Positions 23,374 through 31,390 of a stretch of DNA of 32,333 bases are shown here, piece after piece. Below the pieces are notes generated by a model that worked only from the letters and a program-made list of their open reading frames with translations, was not told where the DNA came from and did no database searches. Source of the stretch: Chitinophagaceae bacterium (GTDB lineage Bacteria > Bacteroidota > Bacteroidia > Chitinophagales > Chitinophagaceae); assembly GCA_016787135.1 (NCBI GenBank), contig JAEUVK010000024.1, positions 1-32,333 on the forward strand, read 5' to 3'. Made by a program: the position numbers and the translations under genes. How positions within the stretch are numbered: the first letter of the stretch is position 1; each line of letters begins with the position of its first letter.

Positions 23374-24476
23374 AGTATCTCTCAGAATACAGGAACCCTG
23401 AGTTGGTAGAAAAATACCTTGAACTGATCTTTCATGTCACTACAAAGCAGTGGAAACTGATGGAGATCTGCGGCGGGCAAACACATAGCCTTGTAAAGAA
23501 TGGCATTCTCGATATGCTGCCTGGTCAGATCACCATGGTACATGGCCCTGGTTGCCCGGTCTGTGTAACCCCCATCAGTATCATTGACGAAGCTATTTAC
23601 CTGGCACAGCAATCTGGTATTATCATTTGCTCATTTGGCGACATGCTTCGTGTGCCCGGTTCGAAAAAAAATTTACTGGAAGCAAAGGCAGAAGGTGCAG
23701 ATGTACGTATTCTTTACTCACCACTGGATGCTGTACAACTGGCAAAAGAAAATCCGGGTAAAGAAATTGTATTTTTTGCCGTGGGTTTTGAAACTACCGC
23801 ACCCGCCAATGCCCTGAGTATTGTGCAGGCGCATAAATCAGGAATCAGAAATTATAGCATACTTGCTTCGCATGTACTGGTGCCTCCGGCGATGGAAGCT
23901 TTATTAAGCGATAAAGAAAATGAGATAGATGCTTTTCTCGCAGCAGGCCATGTTTGTACCATCATGGGTATGGAAGAATACCATCCCATCGCCGAAAAAT
24001 ATAAGACGCCCGTTGTTATAACGGGATTTGAACCTGTTGATCTCCTGCAGGGTATCCTGATGGCGGTACAACAATTGGAAAATGGTGAATACAAAGTAGA
24101 AAATCAATATGTCCGCTATGTACAGCGTGCAGGCAACCGCCTAGCCAAAGAAATGATGATGGAAGTGTTTGCTGTCAGTGACAGGATATGGCGGGGTATC
24201 GGGAATATTCCGCAAAGCGGTTACGAAGTGAATGAACAATACAAACAATATAACGCCAGGGTAAAATTCAAACTAAATCTGCCTGTTGCCGAAGAAAACA
24301 AGGATTGTATCAGCGGAGAAATTATGAAAGGATTGAAAAAACCTTTTCAGTGCCCGAATTTCGGTACGGCCTGTAAACCTGAGCATCCCCTGGGCGCACC
24401 GATGGTAAGCAGTGAAGGTACCTGTGCTGCATATTATCATTATGCATCTGCTAAAGAGCCGGAAGAAATCATCTGA
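23370..24476 (+). CDS. hypD: Hydrogenase expression/formation protein HypD
   Basis: A 368-residue iron-sulfur scaffold on which the Fe(CN)2CO group is assembled. The iron-binding loop CGGQTH starts at C34, and the redox pair C62 and C65 lies in GPGCPVC. The cysteine-rich C-terminus (CISGEI, QCPNFGTAC and GTCAAYY) provides the [4Fe-4S] ligands. It starts in an ATGA overlap with hypC and ends 2 nt before hypE. Confidence 0.96.
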   Translation: MKYLSEYRNPELVEKYLELIFHVTTKQWKLMEICGGQTHSLVKNGILDMLPGQITMVHGPGCPVCVTPISIIDEAIYLAQQSGIIICSFGDMLRVPGSKKNLLEAKAEGADVRILYSPLDAVQLAKENPGKEIVFFAVGFETTAPANALSIVQAHKSGIRNYSILASHVLVPPAMEALLSDKENEIDAFLAAGHVCTIMGMEEYHPIAEKYKTPVVITGFEPVDLLQGILMAVQQLENGEYKVENQYVRYVQRAGNRLAKEMMMEVFAVSDRIWRGIGNIPQSGYEVNEQYKQYNARVKFKLNLPVAEENKDCISGEIMKGLKKPFQCPNFGTACKPEHPLGAPMVSSEGTCAAYYHYASAKEPEEII

Positions 24477-24478
24477 TT

Positions 24479-25516
24479 ATGCAACCGCAATGTCCCATAC
24501 CGAAATCTGATTTTGATATGATCACTCTTGGTCATGGAAGCGGCGGTCTTCTAACGCACCAGTTGCTCAAAAGTGGCGTATTCGATATTCTGAAAAATGA
24601 GTTTCTCGATCAGCAGCATGACGGTGCCAGTTTTATCCTGAACGGGCCAGTAGCCTTCAGCAGCGACAGCTACGTGGTCACTCCCGCATTTTTTCCGGGA
24701 GGCAATATTGGTGAACTGGCCGTCAATGGAACCGTAAATGACCTGGCCATGTGTGGCTCCATTCCTAAATATTTATCACTGGCATTCATCATCGAAGAAG
24801 GGCTGGCTACGGATGAGTTCCGGCAAATACTGGTAAGCATTAAAGAAGCCGCTCAAAAAGCAGGTGTCAAAATTGTAACCGGTGATACCAAAGTAGTGGA
24901 AAAAGGGAAAGGCGATAAGATATTCATTAATACATCCGGCATCGGGCTGATCCACCCGAAAGCCGGTATCCACCATAAGAATATTGAGCCGGGAGACAAG
25001 ATCATCATCAGCGGAAATATCGCCACCCATGGTATCGCTATAATGAGTGTGAGAAAAGGGCTGGAATTCGAATCAATGATAGAAAGTGATACCACCAACT
25101 TAAACCGAACGATAGAAAATCTGCTCGATCATTTTGGAACTGACATCAAATTTCTCCGCGATCCAACCCGTGGAGGCGTAGCTTCTGTATTGAATGAAAT
25201 TGCAGAGCTTAGCTCCTTAGGTTTTGAAATAGATCAAAAGACCCTGCCTATTGATGACCAGGTAGAAGGTGCCTGTGAAATGCTTGGGTTAGACCCTCTA
25301 TATGTGGCTAACGAAGGAATTTTCATAGCAGTGGTAAAAAAGGAAATGGCAGATAATCTTCTTTCCCTGTTGCAGAATGATGTTAATGGCAGAAAGGCCA
25401 CGGTCATTGGTGAAGCTGTAGTTGATCATCCGGGAAAGGTGATACTGAAAAGCCGCATTGGTGGCCGCCGTGTAGTAAATTATCTTACGGGCGAACAATT
25501 GCCGAGAATATGCTGA
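24479..25516 (+). CDS. hypE: Hydrogenase expression/formation protein HypE
   Basis: A 345-residue ATP-dependent dehydratase of the PurM-like family that turns the carbamoyl group from HypF into thiocyanate and gives cyanide to HypD. The C-terminus ends PRIC, leaving the essential terminal cysteine (C345). The nucleotide-binding region includes GHGSGG (about 18-23), NGTVNDLAMCG and DPTRGGVASVLNE. It is the last hyp gene; there is no clear rho-independent terminator in the 46 nt after it. Confidence 0.96.
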   Translation: MQPQCPIPKSDFDMITLGHGSGGLLTHQLLKSGVFDILKNEFLDQQHDGASFILNGPVAFSSDSYVVTPAFFPGGNIGELAVNGTVNDLAMCGSIPKYLSLAFIIEEGLATDEFRQILVSIKEAAQKAGVKIVTGDTKVVEKGKGDKIFINTSGIGLIHPKAGIHHKNIEPGDKIIISGNIATHGIAIMSVRKGLEFESMIESDTTNLNRTIENLLDHFGTDIKFLRDPTRGGVASVLNEIAELSSLGFEIDQKTLPIDDQVEGACEMLGLDPLYVANEGIFIAVVKKEMADNLLSLLQNDVNGRKATVIGEAVVDHPGKVILKSRIGGRRVVNYLTGEQLPRIC

Positions 25517-25562
25517 ACTCACTACCTTTAGAAAAACAGGAACGTTTTAAAACTTCACGTGC

Positions 25563-26012
25563 ATGGAAGTAAAGAATCTTTTTGATCCCGCTGTTAAACA
25601 AGAGATCATCCAACGTATCGGTCAGCTTAGTTCCGCAGCAAAAAGCCAATGGGGTAAAATGGATGCAGCGCAGATGCTGGCACATTTGCAAATGCCGATG
25701 GGTATTGCCCTCGGCGATCACAGCATCAAAGGGAATTTTCTCATGAGACTTATACTTCCTTTCTTTAAAAAATTGCTATACGACGAACGCCCCTATAAAC
25801 AGGGCCTGCCTACCGACAAGTCTTTCATCATGACCGGCGAAACCAAAGACTTTGAAAAAGAAAAAGCTAAGCTCCTTGACATGGTGAACCGCTTTACCGA
25901 AGCCAATATGGTAATGGAAAAACATCCTGTTTTCGGAAAGCTCACCAAAGAGCAATGGAGCAAAGCCACCTGGAAGCATATTGACCACCATTTACGGCAA
26001 TTTGGAGTTTAA
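25563..26012 (+). CDS. DUF1569 / DinB-like four-helix protein
   Basis: A 149-residue soluble protein that resembles the DUF1569 branch of the DinB/YfiT-like metalloenzyme superfamily. The segment MDAAQMLAHLQMPMGIALG carries one conserved His, and the C-terminal HPVFGKLTKEQWSKATWKHIDHHLRQFG carries the family's paired histidines. Members bind a metal in a four-helix bundle; some are thiol transferases, but the substrate of this branch is not known. It follows hypE by 46 nt on the same strand and may be read through from the hyp operon, with no evident functional tie. Confidence 0.75.
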   Translation: MEVKNLFDPAVKQEIIQRIGQLSSAAKSQWGKMDAAQMLAHLQMPMGIALGDHSIKGNFLMRLILPFFKKLLYDERPYKQGLPTDKSFIMTGETKDFEKEKAKLLDMVNRFTEANMVMEKHPVFGKLTKEQWSKATWKHIDHHLRQFGV

Positions 26013-26060
26013 TCCTTTTCCTGGCTGACCTGCGTCATAATATCGTGGCCTTGCCCTCTA

Positions 26061-26068
26061 TAGTTTTG
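26061..26068 (+). promoter_or_regulatory. Candidate -7 promoter element for the tna-tpl operon
   Basis: TAGTTTTG matches TAnnTTTG exactly. Transcription would begin near 26075, giving a leader of about 120 nt before the tnaA ATG at 26198. No clear TTG is found at the -33 position, so the call is tentative. Confidence 0.4.
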
Positions 26069-26080
26069 GTTAATACTTTT

Positions 26081-26119
26081 ATGTCCATCTGGAAAAATAT
26101 CATCCGGAAACCTTCATAG
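26081..26119 (+). CDS. Candidate 12-codon leader peptide with a Trp codon (TnaC-like)
   Basis: ATG at 26081 opens a reading frame of 12 codons, MSIWKNIIRKPS, ending at TAG 26117-26119. It begins just after the predicted transcription start and lies 78 nt upstream of tnaA. The Trp is followed by x-N-I, as in the W-F-N-I stretch of E. coli TnaC, and a Pro lies one residue before the end. It is shorter than TnaC (24 residues) and lacks the conserved Asp, and the Trp-to-end distance is 8 residues instead of 12. The stop codon abuts the left arm of the leader hairpin. A chance ORF of this size is possible, so this is a hypothesis. Confidence 0.35.
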   Translation: MSIWKNIIRKPS

Positions 26120-26187
26120 TTACAGATTGCATTCCGCCTTCTTAGTGGCATTCTATTACTAGTCATTTTACCACAGCAATACTGTAA
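26120..26187 (+). promoter_or_regulatory. Leader hairpin in front of tnaA
   Basis: TTACAGATTGC (26120-26130) pairs with GCAAT-A-CTGTAA (26176-26187), an 11-bp stem with one bulged A (26181) around a 45-nt interior. The left arm starts at the base after the leader ORF's stop codon, and the right arm ends 10 nt before the tnaA ATG, where a ribosome would land. A ribosome stalled on the leader ORF would prevent the stem from forming, which suggests translational or attenuation control. The stem is not GC-rich, so its stability is moderate. Confidence 0.5.
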
Positions 26188-26197
26188 AAATGTTAAT

Positions 26198-27574
26198 ATG
26201 CAAACGATCATAGAACCTTTCCGGATAAAATCGGTAGAACCGATCTGGTTCACCACGAAGGAACAACGAATTTCCACTTTAGAAAAAGCATTCTATAACC
26301 CTTTCCTGATTCACGCCGACGATGTACTCATCGACCTGCTGACCGACAGCGGGACATCCGCGATGAGCAGTAACCAATGGGCAGGCGTGATGAAAGGCGA
26401 TGAATCCTATGCAGGCAGCCCGAGTTACTATACCTTCAAAAAAGCGGTACAGGATATCACACACATGCCGGAAGTAATTCCCACTCACCAGGGACGGGCT
26501 GCAGAGAAAATTCTTTTCAGCATTCTTGGAGGCAAAGGAAAATATTTTGTTAGTAATACACTGTTTGACACCACAAGAGCCAATATTGAATTCTCAGGTG
26601 CTGAAGGAATTGACCTGTTATGCGATGAAGGGAAGCATCCTTCTATCCCTGCACCCTTCAAAGGAAATATGGATATAGATGCATTAAAAAAGGTCATAGC
26701 TGAAAAGGGAGCAGCTAATATTCCTTTGTGCATTCTCACCATTACGAACAATTCAGGCGGAGGGCAGCCCGTAAGTATGAAGAACATCCGGGAAGTAAAA
26801 CAGGTTTGCAAAGAAAATAATATCCCGCTGTTCATTGATGCCTGCCGCTTTGCTGAGAACAGTTATTTCATCAAACTCCGTGAAGAAGGCTATGCCATTA
26901 AATCTGTCAGAGAAATTGCCAATGAAATATTTTCTTATGCAGATGGCTGCACTATGAGCGCCAAAAAAGATGCATTTGCCAATATAGGTGGTTTTCTCGC
27001 TATGAATGATAAAGAGCTTGCCACAAAATGCCGCAACCTGCTGATCATTACGGAAGGGTTCCCTACATATGGTGGTTTGGCTGGCCGCGATTTAGAAGCT
27101 ATCGCCATCGGGTTGAATGAAGTAATGGATGAACATTACCTGCAATACCGCATCCGCAGTATTGAATACCTCACTAATAAACTGGTTGATGCAGGTGTGC
27201 CCGTTATGCAGCCGGCTGGTGGTCATGCTGTGTATATTGACGCTAAAGAATTTCTGCCGCATATTCCTGTTAAACAATATCCCGGGCAGGCCCTGGTTGG
27301 TGCATTATATACAGAAGGCGGCATCCGCAGCGTGGAGATCGGTTCGCTGATGTTCGGAAAATATGATGACAATAAAAAACTCATCCCGGCACATATGGAA
27401 CTGGTACGTCTCGCCATTCCGAGAAGGGTATATACACAAAGCCACATTGATTATGTAGCAGAAGTGATCATTGAAGTTTTCAATAACCGTTATAACATAA
27501 AAGGGCTAAGCATCATTGAAGAAGCATCGATGCTGCGGCATTTTACCGTTAAGCTGAAACCAGTTACAGAATAA
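26198..27574 (+). CDS. tnaA: Tryptophanase (tryptophan indole-lyase)
   Basis: A 458-residue PLP enzyme of the beta-eliminating lyase family that splits tryptophan into indole, pyruvate and ammonia. LLTDSGTSAMS and PTHQGRAAE are at 48-58 and 95-103. The PLP lysine is K257 in MSAKKD, the same number as in Citrobacter tyrosine phenol-lyase. Two residues that separate the subfamilies point to tryptophanase: Asp124 (LFDTT) where phenol-lyases have Thr, and Ile381 (VEIGS) where phenol-lyases have Arg. The C-terminus LRHFTVKL also resembles tryptophanases of Bacteroides. The phenol-lyase gene follows 14 nt later. Substrate choice is inferred from residues, so a relaxed specificity cannot be excluded. 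Confidence 0.88.
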   Translation: MQTIIEPFRIKSVEPIWFTTKEQRISTLEKAFYNPFLIHADDVLIDLLTDSGTSAMSSNQWAGVMKGDESYAGSPSYYTFKKAVQDITHMPEVIPTHQGRAAEKILFSILGGKGKYFVSNTLFDTTRANIEFSGAEGIDLLCDEGKHPSIPAPFKGNMDIDALKKVIAEKGAANIPLCILTITNNSGGGQPVSMKNIREVKQVCKENNIPLFIDACRFAENSYFIKLREEGYAIKSVREIANEIFSYADGCTMSAKKDAFANIGGFLAMNDKELATKCRNLLIITEGFPTYGGLAGRDLEAIAIGLNEVMDEHYLQYRIRSIEYLTNKLVDAGVPVMQPAGGHAVYIDAKEFLPHIPVKQYPGQALVGALYTEGGIRSVEIGSLMFGKYDDNKKLIPAHMELVRLAIPRRVYTQSHIDYVAEVIIEVFNNRYNIKGLSIIEEASMLRHFTVKLKPVTE

Positions 27575-27588
27575 CCAAAAAAAATATT

Positions 27589-28971
27589 ATGAATAAGTTC
27601 ATCAGGAAAAGCTGGGCAGAACCCTATAAAATAAAAATGGTGGAACTGCTGAAAATGACAACACCCGTCCAAAGAAAAAAAGCATTACATGAAGCAGGTT
27701 TCAATACATTCCTGTTACGATCAGAAGATGTATATATAGATCTGCTAACCGATAGCGGGACATCTGCCATGAGCGATCATCAATGGTCTGGTATCATGAT
27801 GGGTGATGAAGCCTACGCAGGCAGCCGTAATTTCTATCATTTGGAAGAAGTGGTGAGAAACATCTATGGTTATAAATATCTTGTTCCTACTCACCAGGGC
27901 AGGGGTGCTGAAAATATCTTATCGAAAGTGCTGATCAAAAAAGGGGATATTATTCCCGGTAATATGTATTTCACCACGACACGGCTGCACCAGGAACTGG
28001 CCGGTGGTAAATTCGAAGACATCATTGTTGATGAAGCGCATGATCCCGAAAATGAATTTCCGTTCAAAGGCAATGTGGACCTTGATAAATTAGAACGCAT
28101 TGTAAAAAAATACGGGGCCAAAAGAATCCCTTACGTTAGCATAGCCACGAGTGTGAATATGGCCGGTGGTCAGCCCATCAGTATCAAAAATCTGAAAGTG
28201 CTGAGGGCATTCACCCAAAAACACGGTATCCGCATCATTCACGATATGACAAGAGTGGCGGAGAATGCACATTTCATCCAGCAAAGGGAAAAGGGATATC
28301 ACGATAAATCCATCCGGCAAATAGTAAAAGAGATCTGTTCGCTGACGGATGGCGCTACTATGAGCGCTAAGAAAGATGCGCTGGTGAATATCGGGGGCTT
28401 CCTGGCAGTGAATGACTGGGATGTTTTTGAAGAAGCAAGAAATTTAGTGGTCGTGTATGAAGGACTGCATACCTATGGTGGGCTGGCGGGCCGTGATATG
28501 GAAGCTATGGCCATCGGCATTATGGAAAGTATCAGCGACAATCATATACATGCAAGGGTAGGGCAGGTCATTTACCTCGGTGAAAAAATGATCAGTTACG
28601 GTGTACCCATTGTAAAACCTATCGGCGGGCATGGCATTTTTGTGAATGCCAAAAAATTTCTCCCACATGTTCCGCAAGATCAGTTCCCGGCGCAAACTCT
28701 GGCAGCAGAAGTATATCTTGATTCTGGTGTACGTACTATGGAAAGAGGCGTTGTCTCTGCAGGAAGAAAACCCGGTGGTGAAAACTATTATCCCAGACTG
28801 GAGCTGGTTCGCTTTACTATCCCCCGCCGTGTTTATACCCAGGCACACATGGATGTAATAGCTGAATCAACAGCGAGAGTGTTTGAAAGAAGAACCCATA
28901 TCAAAGGATTGAAAATGGTGTATGAACCAAAGTATTTAAGATTTTTCCAGGCAAGATTTGAAAAATTATAA
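27589..28971 (+). CDS. tpl: Tyrosine phenol-lyase
   Basis: A 460-residue PLP enzyme that splits tyrosine into phenol, pyruvate and ammonia, a reversible reaction. The PLP lysine is K262 in MSAKKD. Thr129 (YFTTTR) and Arg386 (MERGV) correspond to Thr124 and Arg381 of the Citrobacter enzyme, which contact the phenol hydroxyl, at a constant offset of 5. MMGDEAYAGS, RNFYHLE, LVNIGGFL and the end RFFQARFEKL are also close to known phenol-lyases. It lies 14 nt after tnaA and is surely in the same transcript. The pair looks like an old duplication whose copies have taken different aromatic substrates. Confidence 0.88.
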   Translation: MNKFIRKSWAEPYKIKMVELLKMTTPVQRKKALHEAGFNTFLLRSEDVYIDLLTDSGTSAMSDHQWSGIMMGDEAYAGSRNFYHLEEVVRNIYGYKYLVPTHQGRGAENILSKVLIKKGDIIPGNMYFTTTRLHQELAGGKFEDIIVDEAHDPENEFPFKGNVDLDKLERIVKKYGAKRIPYVSIATSVNMAGGQPISIKNLKVLRAFTQKHGIRIIHDMTRVAENAHFIQQREKGYHDKSIRQIVKEICSLTDGATMSAKKDALVNIGGFLAVNDWDVFEEARNLVVVYEGLHTYGGLAGRDMEAMAIGIMESISDNHIHARVGQVIYLGEKMISYGVPIVKPIGGHGIFVNAKKFLPHVPQDQFPAQTLAAEVYLDSGVRTMERGVVSAGRKPGGENYYPRLELVRFTIPRRVYTQAHMDVIAESTARVFERRTHIKGLKMVYEPKYLRFFQARFEKL

Positions 28972-29037
28972 AACGGTTATTGGGCAGCTTTCTATTGATA
29001 CAACCCAGGTTTTCCCTCTGCAACGAAACATAAATAA

Positions 29038-29072
29038 TAAACCCGGGTTCTTTATGATAAGTCCCGGGTTTA
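29038..29072. terminator. Bidirectional terminator between tpl and gdhA
   Basis: A 10-bp stem TAAACCCGGG (29038-29047) with CCCGGGTTTA (29063-29072) around a 15-nt loop. The T-rich tract TTTATTATTT follows it on the minus strand, so it fits best as the terminator of gdhA; on the plus strand it can end the tna-tpl transcript with a weak T tract. Confidence 0.7.
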
Positions 29073-29102
29073 AGTATAGGAATTAAAGAAAAATTGCTCC
29101 TT

Positions 29103-30461
29103 TTATACATGGCCTTCAGCCAGCATCGCATCTGCTACTCTTACAAAACCTGCGATATTTGCACCTTTGAGGTAATCAATAGTTCCATCCTCCTTTTTTC
29201 CATACAGGATGCATTGCTCATGTATATCCTGCATAATATGGCGCAGGCGATTTTCAACCTCTTCTCTTGTCCAGAACAATCGCAATGAATTCTGTGACAT
29301 TTCAAGGCCTGATGTGGCTACTCCTCCGGCATTAGCTGCTTTACCGGGAGCGTACAGAACACCTTTTTCCTGCAACAATGAGATAGCATCCGGAGTAGTC
29401 GGCATATTTGCCCCTTCAGCTACCAGCTTACAGCCATTCCGGATCAGCAGTTGTGCGTCTTTTTCATCCAATTCATTCTGAACAGCACAAGGCAATGCAA
29501 TATCGCATGGGATCTTCCAGGGCTTTTCTCCTTCGTAATATGCAGCGTTAAATTCTTTTGCATACTCTGCAATTCGTCCACGCCGTACATTCTTTAACTC
29601 GAGAATGTAGGCGAGCTTTTCGCTGTCTATACCATCCGGGTCATAGATAAACCCGTCGCTGTCCGAAGCGGTTAAAGGAATACCTCCTAATGCAATCGTT
29701 TTTTCGATCGCATATTGTGCCACATTGCCGCTGCCTGATATCAGCACCTTTTTGTTGCGTACAGAGTCTCCTTCACGTTTCAGCATTTCTTCTACAAAAA
29801 ACAATAGGCCATACCCGGTAGCCTCCGGACGAATAAGACTTCCACCATAGGCATGTCCTTTACCGGTCAGCACTCCTGTGAATTCATTTGACAATCTTTT
29901 GAATTGCCCAAACAGGTAACCGATCTCTCTTGCACCTACACCAATATCACCTGCAGGTATATCCGTGTCTTTACCAATATGGCGGAAAAGTTCGGTCATA
30001 AAACTCTGGCAAAAACGCATTACTTCAGTATCAGATTTCCCTTTGGGGTCAAAATCAGAGCCGCCTTTACCACCACCCATCGGTAAAGTGGTCAGTGAAT
30101 TTTTGAATACCTGTTCAAAGGCAAGAAACTTTAATATGCTGAGCGTAACATTGGGATGAAAACGTAAACCGCCTTTATATGGCCCGATCGCATTGTTCAT
30201 CTGCACCCGGTAGCCGCGGTTCACCCGGAAATTGCCCGCATCGTCGATCCATGGCACACGAAAGATCAGGATACGTTCTGCCTCGATCATCCGCTCAAGT
30301 ATATTGGCCTTTTTATACTCAGGATGTTCTTCGATGAAAGGAATTACCGCCTTGGCCACTTCATAAACAGCCTGGTGAAATTCTGGTTGCTCAAGGTTAC
30401 GTTTTTTCACCAATGCCATAAAATTGTTAAGAGTAGTTTCTGTTGAAATCGTCTGTATCAT
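29103..30461 (-). CDS. gdhA: Glutamate dehydrogenase (hexameric, probably NADP-specific)
   Basis: A 452-residue enzyme that interconverts 2-oxoglutarate plus ammonia with glutamate, of the usual length for bacterial 50-kDa-subunit enzymes. The substrate site is seen as GPYKGGLRFHPNV (about 93-105, with Lys96) and PMGGGKGGSDFDPKGKSD with the catalytic Lys132. The Rossmann fold motif is GSGNVAQYAIEK (about 238-249), and the following SDSDG stretch resembles NADP-linked enzymes such as E. coli GdhA, which is the basis for the cofactor call. It is a single gene, convergent with tna-tpl, and could capture the ammonia these lyases release. No promoter element could be identified. Confidence 0.93.
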   Translation of the reverse strand: MIQTISTETTLNNFMALVKKRNLEQPEFHQAVYEVAKAVIPFIEEHPEYKKANILERMIEAERILIFRVPWIDDAGNFRVNRGYRVQMNNAIGPYKGGLRFHPNVTLSILKFLAFEQVFKNSLTTLPMGGGKGGSDFDPKGKSDTEVMRFCQSFMTELFRHIGKDTDIPAGDIGVGAREIGYLFGQFKRLSNEFTGVLTGKGHAYGGSLIRPEATGYGLLFFVEEMLKREGDSVRNKKVLISGSGNVAQYAIEKTIALGGIPLTASDSDGFIYDPDGIDSEKLAYILELKNVRRGRIAEYAKEFNAAYYEGEKPWKIPCDIALPCAVQNELDEKDAQLLIRNGCKLVAEGANMPTTPDAISLLQEKGVLYAPGKAANAGGVATSGLEMSQNSLRLFWTREEVENRLRHIMQDIHEQCILYGKKEDGTIDYLKGANIAGFVRVADAMLAEGHV

Positions 30462-30880
30462 ATAACAAGCTTTTAGTGATAAAAAATAAGTTATACTATA
30501 TCATTCTTATTCTTCCTGACTATAAATATAGAACCGGCACCTGCCAATAAATATGATACAACTCAACATACATACTGTTTTTAATAAGCCGCCTGTGGTT
30601 TATAAACCGCAGCACTTTTCTTTCTCCCGGACAGGATCTAAAAGTTGTACAACAGGATAGCATACAAAAGGAACTTTTACTCTGCCAAAAAAGAAATAAA
30701 GACACCCCTATCCTTATTTGCCTAACAACAGTTTTGAGGCTGACTTTAATCATATACAGGTAATACCGCCCATGTTAGCTTCGCTGTTACTACAACAGTG
30801 AACAGTACACTGAATGTTTCTCCGTACTTGCCTGCTGTTGCCGCTCCACATGTATCAACTCAAAATCAAGAAAAGTTTGT
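30462..30880. other. 419-nt divergent intergenic region with palindromes, no convincing gene
   Basis: The region separates gdhA (minus) from the NuoE-like gene (plus). It holds a near-perfect 20-nt palindrome at 30593-30612 (core GGTTTATAAACC), a perfect 10-nt palindrome GTTGTACAAC at 30644-30653, and a small hairpin CTGTT-ACTAC-AACAG at 30784-30798. A minus-strand frame at 30520-30753 has no protein-like character. CAGTTTTG at 30729-30736 is one base from a -7 box on the plus strand. No RNA gene was recognised. Confidence 0.5.
30593..30612. repeat. Palindrome in the gdhA-nuoE intergenic region
   Basis: CTGTGGTTTA (30593-30602) pairs with TAAACCGCAG (30603-30612): 10 bp with one G-T pair, no loop. 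As DNA it is a symmetric site of operator size. It lacks a following T run, so a terminator is unlikely. Confidence 0.5.
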
Positions 30881-31390
30881 ATGAAAAGTGATACGGTTAT
30901 CCATACCAAAGAGCTTTCGAAAACAGATCCCCGGGTAAAGCTGATCGCGGCTAAGATGAAAAAAGAGCAATATAAGCCTGATGCTTTGATAGAAATTCTA
31001 CATACGGCGCAAAATGCCTATGGTTACCTGCCTAAAGAAGTATTGGCCTATATCACCAAAGCGCTTCGCTTACCTCCCTCAAGAGTTTACTCAACAGTTA
31101 CCTTCTATCATTTTTTTTCACTGAAATCAAAAGGCGAACATACCTGCCTGGTGTGTACAGGTACTGCCTGCTATGTAAAAGGGGCACAGGCGATACTAAA
31201 TGAAATAGAAAGGGAGCTGGGATTGAAAGCAGGACAGGTATCTGCTGATGATAAACTTGGCGTACAGGTGGCCCGTTGTATCGGTGCTTGCGGCTTAGCC
31301 CCTGCAGTAGTACTGGACGATGAAGTGCAGGCTAAGGTGAGCCCGGAAGAGATTGTAAAAAAGATCAACGCTAAAATCGGGACGGTATGA
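30881..31390 (+). CDS. nuoE: NuoE/HoxE-like [2Fe-2S] subunit of an NAD(P)-linked oxidoreductase
   Basis: A 169-residue thioredoxin-fold [2Fe-2S] protein of the 24-kDa complex I family. Cluster ligands are C92 and C97 (VCTGTAC) and C133 and C137 (CIGAC). The N-terminal helical part with YGYLPKEVLAYI and RVYSTVTFYHFF is typical. In a complete enzyme it hands electrons to or from a NuoF-type FMN subunit, and that gene follows with a 4-nt ATGA overlap. It is 19 kb from the nuo operon and paired with a NuoF that has an extra N-terminal domain, so it is more like the HoxE, HndA or HydC subunits of soluble hydrogenases and formate dehydrogenases than a true complex I NuoE. The family is certain; the complex it serves is not. 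Confidence 0.85.
   Translation: MKSDTVIHTKELSKTDPRVKLIAAKMKKEQYKPDALIEILHTAQNAYGYLPKEVLAYITKALRLPPSRVYSTVTFYHFFSLKSKGEHTCLVCTGTACYVKGAQAILNEIERELGLKAGQVSADDKLGVQVARCIGACGLAPAVVLDDEVQAKVSPEEIVKKINAKIGTV

Noticed and set aside
26190..26213. Seven-codon ORF overlapping the tnaA start
   Set aside because: It is very short, has no Trp codon and overlaps the tnaA start in another frame; likely chance.
30520..30753. 77-codon minus-strand frame upstream of gdhA
   Set aside because: Composition is not protein-like for this genome (many Cys, Arg and Ser, no domain or operon context), and it lies over palindromic intergenic sequence.
30872..30879. AAAGTTTG as a -7 box for the NuoE-like gene
   Set aside because: It ends 1 nt before the ATG at 30881, so transcription would start inside the gene.
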